Origin: Craspedostauros australis
Taxonomy: Eukaryota; Bacillariophyta; Bacillariophyceae; Mastogloiales; Achnanthaceae
Length of the DNA stretch: 64,000 nucleotides
NCBI GenBank assembly: GCA_026770025.1
Contig: JAMXDE010000011.1
Location: forward strand, 1,612,001 to 1,676,000
Reading direction: 5' to 3'
The notes beneath the pieces are model-generated. The model was not told the DNA's origin, ran no database searches, and worked only from the letters and a program-made list of their open reading frames with translations. The position numbers and the translations under genes are program-made. This document shows, piece after piece, positions 40,501 to 48,923 of this stretch (positions are counted from its first letter, which is position 1; each line of letters opens with the position of its first letter).

Positions 40501-42280
40501 ATTGCAGACTGAGGATTTCCTCGATCAATGGTGCAGCGCTGTCGAAGCATGAATCATGCGCCAGCAGCGTGAAAAGGAATGGCACGAATTCGCCGCCATC
40601 CGAGATCTCCTTGTGCTCCACGAGGGAGGGGATGGCGTCTACCAACTCCCGCAATGATATCAGCACTTCATTCCAGCAGGCTGCGAGACGCGTGGCAACG
40701 AGTTCCTCGCTCAGGTCGCGGGCGTCGTAGCTTTGGGCCATTTCTTCGCCGACGAAGCCGGGTTCCCGAAAGATGCGCATGAGCACGTCGATGCCTCCGG
40801 CAAGCACAAATGCGTCGCGTTCCAAACCGAGCCGCCCTCCACCGGCGTAGTACCTGGAGGCGTTGGGTGGGAGGTGGGCATCGTCTATGCTGTTGGTGCC
40901 TCGCGCTCCATCGTTGGCGGCCTGCATGGCGGCGGCTGGGTCGCCGATCAGACGCGGTGCGATTCTCGAAATTACGGCTTGTGTTTCCGACCAGTCACCG
41001 CTGTCAATTACCTCCGACAAGAAGGTGACTTCGGAGCAAATGCCTCCGGCCGGACGATCGAGGGACGCGAAGAGTGCCTGACCGCCAAAATCCTTCAACC
41101 TCCGTGCCATCGGCTTGGGGTTCTTGGATTTGCCACGGCCCGTGTACTCTCGTGCCATGAGGGAAAATACCACATTGGGTCCACCCGTGGCGGAGGAGGA
41201 TGGCGGACAGCTACCGTCGCTGCCGTCGGCGCTCATGCGGGACACTGACATGCGGCGTCTGTAGGATGGTCCGTGTGAGGCGGAACCTCTTCTGCTGCCG
41301 CTGTAGGATGTCGCGGCCGAACCACGACGGCTTCCAGGAGCGGCGCCTCTCTCGTAGCCGTTGGCGTCAACGGGGCCACCTTGCGCGGAGGCATTCCCAG
41401 CCGGGCCGCTGGTTGTGCCACGACGACGGTTGTAGTAATTGGCAAGCGTTCCGCCGTGCATCATGGATGGATTGTCGCGTCCGACCAGACTCCCGCGTCT
41501 GCTTCCGGGGAAGCTCCCAAGGCTGCTGCGCCTGCCGAGTTCGCTGCCCAGGGTGCTGATGGTGCTCCTCCGCCGTGGTTGCGGTCCCCACACGCTGCCG
41601 GATCCATCTTCGCTGCCAGGGATGCCGTATCCGCCGCCATGCCCGTATCCACCATGACCGTACGGCGCCCCGCCGGATCGACGATCGTCTTCATCTTCCA
41701 GCAGGCAGAGGATGGGAGCCACTCTGCCGTAACCCAAGATTAACGTTTCGATGCTGCGCCCCATCCATTCGTGCCGGCGACTGCCCTGCGGGAAGAAGTC
41801 GGCATGCGGCTGTGTGTATTGAGAGGCCTCGTCGTGGGCGCTTGGCATTTGCTGAGATTGCGGTGGGAGCTGTTGCTGCGAATGCTGGCTGCCTGCGACC
41901 GATGGCGGCCCCGTTCTGCCAGCGACGTTGGGCGCGCCGCTGCCGCCGTTGCCTCCGGCAGGAGTGCCAACTGCGTTGTTTGCCACACCGCCCAATCGGA
42001 AGCTTTCATGCGAGATGCTCGTATTCACAGAGCTGACCATGCTGTTCGTGCTGCCTGGACCATGGTGCGGGTGCTGCTGCTGTTCATGCACCACAGGTTC
42101 CATCATTGTTGCTGAGCGATTTCCAAACGGAGGAAGCGAGGAGTTCATGGACGAATTGGAGGAAATGTGACTGTACGACGATACTCCCGACACTGTTGAC
42201 ATCATCGATGGGTGGGCATTGGGATTGTACGACGAGCTCTGGTGCTGTGCGAGTAGACGGAATGGAAGGCGAGAGTCCAT
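37586..42280 (-). CDS. TRPC4AP/TRUSS-like protein, CUL4 ubiquitin-ligase adaptor family
   Basis: 1564 residues from the ATG at 42280 (MDSRLPFRLLAQHQ). The frame is open to an ATG at 42487, but that start would leave only 76 bases to the next gene and its extra residues look like leader. The first 400 residues are Ser/Gly/Arg-rich with repeated SRRGS motifs. The rest is helical and armadillo-like and resembles TRPC4AP: LGYGRVAPILCLLEDEDDR, YRFWLASCIESYLRGSS, ICCLNTAVVIAIFAHRRNQL, and the closing REVLWFWFEYYTHRGRDRLS with LEFSSHLRFQEW. In animals TRPC4AP is a substrate receptor of DDB1-CUL4 ligase. The large Ser-rich N-terminus is not in the animal protein. Confidence 0.72.
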   Translation of the reverse strand: MDSRLPFRLLAQHQSSSYNPNAHPSMMSTVSGVSSYSHISSNSSMNSSLPPFGNRSATMMEPVVHEQQQHPHHGPGSTNSMVSSVNTSISHESFRLGGVANNAVGTPAGGNGGSGAPNVAGRTGPPSVAGSQHSQQQLPPQSQQMPSAHDEASQYTQPHADFFPQGSRRHEWMGRSIETLILGYGRVAPILCLLEDEDDRRSGGAPYGHGGYGHGGGYGIPGSEDGSGSVWGPQPRRRSTISTLGSELGRRSSLGSFPGSRRGSLVGRDNPSMMHGGTLANYYNRRRGTTSGPAGNASAQGGPVDANGYERGAAPGSRRGSAATSYSGSRRGSASHGPSYRRRMSVSRMSADGSDGSCPPSSSATGGPNVVFSLMAREYTGRGKSKNPKPMARRLKDFGGQALFASLDRPAGGICSEVTFLSEVIDSGDWSETQAVISRIAPRLIGDPAAAMQAANDGARGTNSIDDAHLPPNASRYYAGGGRLGLERDAFVLAGGIDVLMRIFREPGFVGEEMAQSYDARDLSEELVATRLAACWNEVLISLRELVDAIPSLVEHKEISDGGEFVPFLFTLLAHDSCFDSAAPLIEEILSLQSHSPPQPLPDVDALPSMEDGPVQPVLGRSPPPTTFFLGNVTDLYKLWEGFNCRQLAHFCRILALLVFEPEDRQLLESPTVLKSIELLQLRRNRAARAGRDSTVDMNQSIMLGDEQLVGRLLKLLRIMNFAPTLRRSSPYHVMAHFPFIADTLVMLGLNELDNWDDVDRMEELARQIIKEWTPSDVANGGDTNGGGGTSSSSNEGENGEPANDGPPAVSDLGSVATMLEQLSNTLMGNATEPSNQLGHIIHVISAAQQAGVVVGRNPRNSSRRLRRSTASRSYQDGSDDDMEEGDDQAQGINPMIDPMFAQQLQDREAELDDIENNPSIQVVGIGLEGANIRDSLTGQTRSLGLRTPEDAANSLQFNALLLGPYQVEVLFVLCTLLGGRRKLDAQDILNELSIISILDDMFGRLPWDSLTATRQPIIRTSDEDQNGAGNGQGDQQPHGIHGPGCDCTPESALCVQYLRLLHNFCDRDCDNYSGRRLLLSQAERRYVFDQLPNVAHCDISNLTPGLLSKVIAAFVGESEESPYRFWLASCIESYLRGSSATEQVFVAHTGLLENLIADITSERLHCAGSLQTSFDLLGELCKGNAQVLDLLVSNLDEEKFRKLMSVAAANLVDSNVFIRSLILSLERLSSAKGLMPLHIDEQQAMARRGSWSSHNGDFSRNYLSHSWWDTRLVDVQQKDRGAEKSMQNDEAIMDSARSSDWFPSMGMIQSFGIQPPAGLGINPSVGMNDSVGHFGWVFTPSGDMLNDAAHAPNTVERLSWFLSANQTRLLRDLLRVVDLRNINHENICCLNTAVVIAIFAHRRNQLHILLQDLRRMNEEEKATTRRAIDATHNDNVIDRAFVQAMKYLDIDRETPPAPYTRRASLTRRGSTSTSANDMADRNDVMRNFREVLWFWFEYYTHRGRDRLSLEFSSHLRFQEWIEVVSLLGADNGSPTALVRRPIRLPRSPYQRAPRIADGSMRST

Positions 42281-42563
42281 CGAGTACGTAAATGTCGTCA
42301 AGAGAAGGATGAGAGCGGCATGGAACGGAGCAAAGTGTGCAGTAGTACAAAAGTGAGTATCCGGACTTGCATGTAGAGCAGAGCACAGACGGTCAGAACG
42401 CGGGTACGCGAGATGCAGCCTCAATGATGCATGCATGAATCGGTATGTTGTTGTTCTCTTGCTGGCATTCCCTGCTCGCATTCCCATACATTAAAAATAA
42501 TGTGCACCAGTCATCCGCATCGCAGTTCGTCATCATCAGATACCCCGTCTTGCGCGCTGCACA

Positions 42564-43448
42564 CTACACAACAATACATGAATCGCATCTGCGTACCATT
42601 CGAGGATCACCGGATTGCTGATGATGATTCGTCGGAGGCAGCATCGACGGGTACGGATTCGAGAGCTGCTGCTGGCCGGATGGATAGTATGGAGACGGCG
42701 GCGCGTTGGATCGTGACGACGCCGCATTGATCTGTCCCGCCAGAGCCGTCGGTGCAGCCGATGCGGACGGCAGCAGCGCGTGAGGCCGCCCCGACGATGG
42801 TCCCGGCGATGTCGTCGTGGGCGCCGTGGACGGGTTGATGGAGATCGCCAATTCGTCCACGCTGTCCATGACTTCGCTGCCACCGATGCTGCGACTCGAG
42901 TTCTTTCTGCCCATGCGGCCGGATCTCCTGGTGCCAGCGCCGCTGGCACGTCGCGACCTTTCCTCACGGCGGTTGATGGTCTCGTTGGAGTTGAGGGAGG
43001 CCATGCCACCGATGGCCGCCGCCGCTGAAGCGGATCCCGCAGCCGCCGCGTTGGTGGTCATGCCGATGAACTCCGTGTCCTCCGGCGACAGCAACCTGCT
43101 GGGCCGCTGCCTCTGCCTGGAAGCTGCGGGGGCGGAATGAGCGGCGGAGTGGCGGGAGTAGAACGAACCGGAGTCCGCGTCCTCCGCCCCGTACAGCGCA
43201 GCAGCAGGCCCGAAGCCATCGTAGCTGTAGGTCATTCGGCGCTCTGCGTAGTCCTCGCGGTGCTGACCCGTTCCGAAGCCCGCGGTTCCAGCATAGAGGT
43301 CGCTGTGGCTTCGTCGCCGCTCGGCTGCCGTGGGGTAGTCCGAGGGATCGCTGTCCGCGTCCTGCCCGTTGCTGTTGTGCTGCGCGTTCTGGCCCAGCAT
43401 CGACCGACGGGCGCTCGGTCTGCGCGGTGCGGAGTGAGATGACCCCAT
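42564..43448 (-). CDS. Orphan protein with N-myristoylation and CaaX-like signals
   Basis: 294 residues, no intron, low complexity overall (Ser, Ala, Gly, Arg). It begins MGSSHSAPRRPSARRS: Gly2 and Ser6 with basic residues behind fit the N-myristoylation consensus. It ends RRCDSCIVV, a CaaX-like box with a second cysteine three residues before it. Both ends therefore suggest attachment to a membrane, with a flexible middle rich in RRxS phosphorylation-like sites (RRASGAG, RRSGRMGRKNSS). No domain is recognised. It lies upstream of the TRPC4AP-like gene in the same direction with a short gap. Confidence 0.65.
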   Translation of the reverse strand: MGSSHSAPRRPSARRSMLGQNAQHNSNGQDADSDPSDYPTAAERRRSHSDLYAGTAGFGTGQHREDYAERRMTYSYDGFGPAAALYGAEDADSGSFYSRHSAAHSAPAASRQRQRPSRLLSPEDTEFIGMTTNAAAAGSASAAAAIGGMASLNSNETINRREERSRRASGAGTRRSGRMGRKNSSRSIGGSEVMDSVDELAISINPSTAPTTTSPGPSSGRPHALLPSASAAPTALAGQINAASSRSNAPPSPYYPSGQQQLSNPYPSMLPPTNHHQQSGDPRMVRRCDSCIVV

Positions 43449-44337
43449 CTCCCGTTCTTTCCTGTTCCTCCACCAACAGCTCGTGCTATGGCAGTATTAC
43501 TGGCAGTACGACAGGCACGAGCTAGACGCGGTATTGGCGGTATGTATTTGCGCGATCTATGCAGTGGGCACGGCAAGCTGGCTATGCAAGGTCGCTCTGT
43601 TCGTGCTGCTCCTGGTGTTGCCGCCACTCTATAGATTACTCTATTCTAATCTACTCTACTTTGTGTGCAATCTGCTTGCGATTGTATTGGCATGGGTATG
43701 GCAGTCAATGCAACCGCAGACGCAACTTCCCCCTTGGTGTGGTCTTGTGATGTCTCTTGTGTCTGGTTGTGCTGGTCTTGGTTGACTCCTTTTGTGTGCC
43801 GCTTTTTGCCTCTCTCCTCTCGTTGTTCTGGTTTTTGTCTCCTTTCGTTGGGACTTTCTTCCGTTCTCTCTTCTCCTCTTTTTGGTGTTGCGCAGTGGAT
43901 TCTTGGTAAGATCAAGACATTCTGGACATCACGCATTGTGATTGGCTGCAACACGTCATCCAACTTGCATGATTCTTGTTTTTCGCGCTGGAAGAAACTC
44001 AAAGAACTCTGTGTGGCGTCAGACGCACGCAACAAGGTCATCCAAGAATGTACAGCGATGATACGTTCACCGTGGTACTCGTACTCTGTCACCAATTCCG
44101 CCATTTCTTTCCGTTCTTGTCCCAGTTTGTCCAATCCACGCTGATCTCATCAATCGAATGGCGCCAAGCCTACCATTCGACTACGAGTGTGGAGTAGAAT
44201 AGAATGTATGACTAATATACTCGATATGCATTTACATCATGAATGAGAAAGGAGATCTAAGTCGTGGTTTGCTAGGAATCACCTGGCGTTCCACCTAATA
44301 ATCTATCCATCAATCCATCCATCCATCAATCGGTCCA
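43449..44337. other. Spacer upstream of the lipidated orphan
   Basis: 889 bases between the orphan start and the LYR-protein stop, both on the minus strand. It contains a CT-rich part (43800-43900) and an ATCC-type simple repeat near 44303-44340. No gene was recognised. Confidence 0.45.
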
Positions 44338-44760
44338 TCAAAAGAACCCTTTCGCATGCGCATTGTTGCGGAACCCCGCACGCTTCAGCTGATAGTTGTG
44401 CTGCTTGACGTGATCCGGATCCAGATTCTTGCCATCCCAATTGGAGATCACCTTGCCTTTGGCATCCCGGACCTTCCCGCCGCTGGCTTCCAGACGCTTG
44501 CCGTCCTTGTAGATCCATCGCCCGCCCGACGACGTCTTGCGATCCTTGGGCGTCATGATGCGCAGGTAGGATGCCCGATCCGTGGCCTCCTGCAGTCGCA
44601 GGTCGATCGTCTCGCCGTCTTGCAGCGGTTTGCGGAATTTGGAACGCAGCTCCTGCATGCCCTGTCGCTGGTGGCTCTCGTTGGGAAGCCGCCGGATGAG
44701 CTGCGCCAGCATGCGGTACGACTGGCGCACCGTGGACGCCGCGGTCTGCGGGGACGTCAT
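44338..44760 (-). CDS. LYR-motif (Complex1_LYR-like) mitochondrial protein
   Basis: 140 residues, single exon. Near the N-terminus SYRMLAQLIRRLP is a LYR-type tripeptide with its usual helix and downstream Arg-rich context, followed by FRKPLQDGETIDLRLQEATD. LYR proteins dock with the ISC machinery or acyl carrier protein to assist assembly of respiratory complexes or Fe-S proteins in mitochondria. The basic, Gly/Lys-rich C-terminal half (about 70-140) is not one I recognise from a named LYRM. The subfamily is open. It pairs head-to-head with VPS72. Confidence 0.68.
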   Translation of the reverse strand: MTSPQTAASTVRQSYRMLAQLIRRLPNESHQRQGMQELRSKFRKPLQDGETIDLRLQEATDRASYLRIMTPKDRKTSSGGRWIYKDGKRLEASGGKVRDAKGKVISNWDGKNLDPDHVKQHNYQLKRAGFRNNAHAKGFF

Positions 44761-45342
44761 TTGGGGTGCAGTTTGGTTGCCGCTCTTGCTGATGCTATGG
44801 TGGTTGTTGCCGCTATGGTGGTACGAGTGTGTGTGTGTGTGTGCGCAGTCGATTGAGGGGATGCTGCAACGAGTGTCTGCCTTAGTGTGTTGTGATCAAC
44901 GATGGCGATGGAGGGAATGGCGGTAGCAGTTGCCGCGTTTGTTGCGATGGCGATGATGTGCTTGTGGTTCAAGCCGTACAATAGTATCCATTCACTAGTA
45001 TCATGGATACATCACTTTCGTCACGATGGTTGATATTGGGTACTTAATTTATGGTATACGTATGTATGGTATTGCCTCCGCCAAACATCGACAACAACAC
45101 GGTCACGAGCCAACAGTATCTTCGGCACAAACACACCAACACATGGTGTTGTCCATCATTGGCTGACCACCCAAGCACCAAACAAATCATAGCGTCAAGC
45201 ACCACTCTCCATGCATCAAGGCAGCGACCAGGCAAGCAAAGTACGAGTATGCTAGCCACCACAACAGACTCACCAACCCTCTAAAGTAATCGATTCCGCT
45301 CAATCAGTCAATCAGTCAATCAGTCAGCTCAGTCAATGAATC
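44761..45342. other. Divergent spacer LYR/VPS72 with simple repeats
   Basis: Contains a (GT)n tract at about 44827-44843 and, in the VPS72 leader, an 8-base tandem repeat AATCAGTC (about 45301-45327, three to four units). No gene was recognised. Confidence 0.55.
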
Positions 45343-47208
45343 ATGACGGAAGGCCGACAACGGCGCAAAACCGCGGGCAAGCGCATGACGGAGCTCGTCG
45401 GCAAGGCTCAGGAAGATGACGACATGTTCTGGGGCCACAATACGTGGGCGGACGGTTCCGACAGCGGCAACGAATCCTTCCGTGAATCAGACGAGGACTC
45501 GGCGCTGCGCAAGGATGTCTTCGACTCCGACTTCAACGACAGCGAGAGCGACAATGAAGCCGACGAGATCGCGGCGGCCGCCGATGCCGAATCGACGCTG
45601 CGAAGGTCCGAGAAACGACGCAAGAGAGGCGGCGGTGGTGGAGGCCAGTACGTGGACATTGCCAAGGCTGGCAGAGATCTCATGGCCAAGAAGAAAGGCA
45701 AGGGCAAGCGGACCATGATGGGGGATGGAATGAATGCCGGGATCGTTCTGAATCTGCCCATGCCGGGTGTTGGCAGTCCTGTCACGGGCCTAACAGCGAA
45801 TGCTGCTGCTGCTGCTGCTGCTTCGCGCCAACACAAGGGGACGCCTGGGAGGTTGACACCGCCAGTCTCACAGGTGCAGAAAGGATCGCAACGGCATCCA
45901 GCAGCAGCGACTGCATCTGCCGCCACGAAAACATCCGTCAAATCAAAAGCCAAAAGCAAACCCAAGCCTGTCGTCATTTCCGCAAAGAAGTTGATGCGAC
46001 GCAAGTACAAGCAGGAAGAATTGCTGCTGGAGGCCGTGCACGAAACGGAGCCAGGCAACAGAAGATGGTTGCTGTCTCGCAAGCGCGTGCAGGATTTGGC
46101 GGATCAGGATAAGGACCTGCTGCTGTCGAGGGACCGGACACGCGCCAAGATCATCCAGAAATACCATTCGAGGCGCGGCCGTCTGATCACGCTCACATTC
46201 CCCGAGATGGACTACGTGCCGGATGTGCTATCACGATCACAGGAACCGCCAAAGAAGGCAACACAAACTCTGTGCGCGATCACAGGCAAAGTAGCGCGAT
46301 ACAAGGATCCATTGACTGGCATGGGCTACGTGGACATTGCTACATTCAAGGAACTACGACGACGTTACAAACAAGGTCTGTCATTGGACAAGTATGGCGA
46401 GACGATGGCGCAGATAAAAGCAGAGGAGGAACGGGAAAAACTCAAAAGGGAGAGGTTGGAGACAGAGAAATTGCGGCAGCAGAAAGAACAAGAGCAGCTG
46501 CAGGAGGCCAACCTCGCAGAAGGAAAGGAGGATACGGACGTTCCCATGACGACTGCTTCGTCTTCGATGACAACAGCGGCGGCGCATAAGAGCGATGGCA
46601 CGCATGGTGAGATTGATGCCGAAAAAACAGCTTCTGTGAATGATCTTGGGCCTTCCTCATCATTAGTTACAGGTGACGAAGACCCAACAGTACCAACAGT
46701 ACCAGAAGCTACATCCAATCCACTCCAATCGGATGCACCAACCACTGAAGTGGTGCCAAGTTCGGTTGCTGGCGAGAATGCCCAGTCACAAAGTGCCCCC
46801 GTACAATCTATCAAGTCAGATCCATCCAACGAAAAGACTGTCAAACAAGAAGCAGAGACCGATGGTCAAAACGTAGATGTGAAGATCAATGTCTCCAAAA
46901 CAACGTGTGCGGACGTTGCAGGCGACGGCATGGCAGCGGTCTTACAAACACAAGAACCCAGCATGGCGCATTCCTCCAGCAGAACATCGACACGCAGATG
47001 GAAACCGTCTTCTAAAATGTTGGAGAACATCGTGAACAGCACCGATGAGCTGACGTCGGCCGTGGTGGATACATCGGAAACGCCGCCCGTTGCGATGGAA
47101 GTAACTGCCAAGGATCCAGGACCGCAAGAGAGCAAGGATGATGGGACGGATGCGGACGATGATTCATCGTTCGAACCAGATGGCAAGCCGTCAACGGAAG
47201 GACAATAG
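45343..47208 (+). CDS. VPS72: YL1/VPS72 (Swc2) subunit of SWR1-type chromatin remodeller
   Basis: 621 residues, single exon. The N-terminus RRKTAGKRMTELV and the acidic stretch behind it (residues 24-75, FWGHNTWADGSDSGNESF) match the H2A.Z-binding start of YL1. A long basic linker follows, then MRRKYKQEELLLEAVHETEP and near residue 305 the YL1_C domain (LCAITGKVARYKDPLTGMGY, VDIATFKELRRRY). YL1/Swc2 reads and deposits the histone variant H2A.Z as part of SWR1/SRCAP in the nucleus. After YL1_C there is a coiled-coil-like KAEEEREKLKRERLE segment and about 240 low-complexity residues, unlike the shorter yeast and animal proteins. Confidence 0.92.
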   Translation: MTEGRQRRKTAGKRMTELVGKAQEDDDMFWGHNTWADGSDSGNESFRESDEDSALRKDVFDSDFNDSESDNEADEIAAAADAESTLRRSEKRRKRGGGGGGQYVDIAKAGRDLMAKKKGKGKRTMMGDGMNAGIVLNLPMPGVGSPVTGLTANAAAAAAASRQHKGTPGRLTPPVSQVQKGSQRHPAAATASAATKTSVKSKAKSKPKPVVISAKKLMRRKYKQEELLLEAVHETEPGNRRWLLSRKRVQDLADQDKDLLLSRDRTRAKIIQKYHSRRGRLITLTFPEMDYVPDVLSRSQEPPKKATQTLCAITGKVARYKDPLTGMGYVDIATFKELRRRYKQGLSLDKYGETMAQIKAEEEREKLKRERLETEKLRQQKEQEQLQEANLAEGKEDTDVPMTTASSSMTTAAAHKSDGTHGEIDAEKTASVNDLGPSSSLVTGDEDPTVPTVPEATSNPLQSDAPTTEVVPSSVAGENAQSQSAPVQSIKSDPSNEKTVKQEAETDGQNVDVKINVSKTTCADVAGDGMAAVLQTQEPSMAHSSSRTSTRRWKPSSKMLENIVNSTDELTSAVVDTSETPPVAMEVTAKDPGPQESKDDGTDADDDSSFEPDGKPSTEGQ

Positions 47209-47395
47209 TGACATACCACGACGACGATGCTCAGCTACCGCCATTGCATCATTGTGTTGCTTTGGATGCAACACCAATGTCGTAGCTCGGCCTGGCCATT
47301 CGCCAGTCAATCTCTGTGGTACCATGACATACGAGTGTGCTGCGCTGCTCTAAGTTAAATCAATCTTTCACTTATTTGCTCAATCTTTCATTCAT

Positions 47396-48187
47396 TTATT
47401 CGTCGCTGGTGTTCAAGTTCGCCTCATCCACGGTGTAGTACTTGTCCTTGTAGAAGTAGACTTCGCCGTTGGCCACGGACTTGTCGGCTCCGCTGACATC
47501 CTCGGCACTCTCACCATCGCCCAGGACGATCGTGATGGTGCAGTCACCCCGCTCGATGTCCTTGAAGGAGATGGAATTGAATTCAATCTTCTGCTTCTTG
47601 GGCGCGACACCAGTTTCTTTCACGAATTGGGAAATCGCATCCATCACTTCACCCAGGATCAGATCATCACCGCTGAGAAGGTTGATTATCACTTTCTGCT
47701 TGCCGTCCAGATCCGCGACGTTGAGGTTGCTGAGGACATCCTTCATGGCTTCAATGGGACCGTAAAAGATCTCTTGTTTGGTGCCCTTGCCTGGATCCAC
47801 GTAGTTCTCCTTGCCTTCGCCGATGGCGGCGATCGTCGTGGGTGCCGACGCGACCTCGGACAAGGCATCGAACAGACTCATATCGGCGGGCTCAACTTCG
47901 CCCTTCGACGAGACGGCACCGCAAATGCGCGTGGCGCAGTTCAATGCCAGGCCCACACCACCGCTGTTGGGGTCGACGCCGACGTCATCGCTGAGATCAT
48001 CTGGTTCGATGATGTAGGACGAAAACACGGCCGTGCTGGTGCGACGTGCTGTTGTGGTTGCTGCTCTGCCAATACTGCTGCTGCTGCTGCTGATGGAGAA
48101 TGCGCTGCACGTCAAGGATGCTGTGCATGCAATTGCGGCCAGGAGACCGAGACGGAGAGGAGTGGATTGCATCATCATCGTCATCAT
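47396..48187 (-). CDS. Plastid-targeted conserved-type orphan protein
   Basis: 263 residues from ATG 48187 (MMTMMMQSTPLRLGLLAAIA); an upstream ATG at 48310 only adds leader-like residues. The start is a textbook bipartite plastid signal: hydrophobic core LGLLAAIACTASLTCSAF with Phe at the cleavage site, then a Ser/Arg/Thr transit part (IGRAATTTARRTSTAVF). The mature part is acidic: CATRICGAVSSKGEVEPADM, then KQKVIINLLSGDDLILGEVM, which may form a small alpha/beta domain, and GDCTITIVLGDGESAED. It ends YFYKDKYYTVDEANLNTSDE. I do not recognise the family. Targeting to the plastid is well supported; function unknown. Confidence 0.78.
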   Translation of the reverse strand: MMTMMMQSTPLRLGLLAAIACTASLTCSAFSISSSSSSIGRAATTTARRTSTAVFSSYIIEPDDLSDDVGVDPNSGGVGLALNCATRICGAVSSKGEVEPADMSLFDALSEVASAPTTIAAIGEGKENYVDPGKGTKQEIFYGPIEAMKDVLSNLNVADLDGKQKVIINLLSGDDLILGEVMDAISQFVKETGVAPKKQKIEFNSISFKDIERGDCTITIVLGDGESAEDVSGADKSVANGEVYFYKDKYYTVDEANLNTSDE

Positions 48188-48923
48188 GGTGGTGTTAGTC
48201 ACTGGTGTTGCGTGAGACCGTGGATGGAGACTGATGGATGATGGATGATGGATGATGGATGGGCTGGAGTTGGTTTTGGCCTTGTGACGCGTGGTCGCCG
48301 ATGGTGACAAGAGAGGTGAAGTTGGGTGGTGAGATTGGAAGGAAGATCACTTTTCGGGTTGACATGTGGAGCATCGGCACGCACCGAAAAGTGGTGAGGC
48401 GCACCTACGTGGATCGAACGAATCGAGGAATGATCAGCAACAACCTCTTTCTCTCTCCTCGCACCGTAGCGTATCGTATCGAGAATAGCTGATGCGCACA
48501 GTTGAACGGGGAGGTTGGGTGGAATTGGTTGAAGGCATGATGGAGCCGAGTACATACTAGAATAACATAATATTTTACTAGATGCCAATCTCCAAATCAT
48601 ACACTAACCATCCATCCAAGCATCGTTTGCGGGGAATCAGGTTGTTTCAGCGTGCTACGAGCTAAAGATGGAGTACAACCTATCACCTGTCCCAATTCCA
48701 ATCCTACCGACAAGCGAGGTAGGTTCTTGGGGTGTTGACCACAACAAGATATCTCTGGCGCCTCCGCATTCTGTGAGGGATAGGGGTTTCGAAGCAGCGA
48801 TGATGGTGCGACCGCACTACTAACTCGTTCACACTTCTGACAATCTATTCCAGCACGCAGCGGATGGATGATACGGGATGGAATATTCGCTTTTTATTTT
48901 GTTTACTCAGTACATCCTGCGCA
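48188..48923. other. Spacer with GATGGAT repeat and an intron-like unit
   Basis: 736 bases between the plastid-protein start and the eL6 stop. A GATGGAT-type tandem repeat lies at about 48232-48262. On the plus strand 48720-48861 looks like an intron (GTAGGT, TACTAAC, TTCCAG) without a convincing gene around it. Confidence 0.45.

Noticed and set aside
42281-42487. Longer N-terminus for the TRPC4AP-like protein from ATG 42487
   Set aside because: It would leave 76 bases to the upstream gene on the same strand, and the extra 69 residues look like untranslated leader; kept only as an alternative.
48232-48262. GATGGAT tandem repeat as a possible regulatory array
   Set aside because: Short simple-sequence repeat in a leader; similar simple repeats (GA, GT, CAG) are scattered through the window without pattern.
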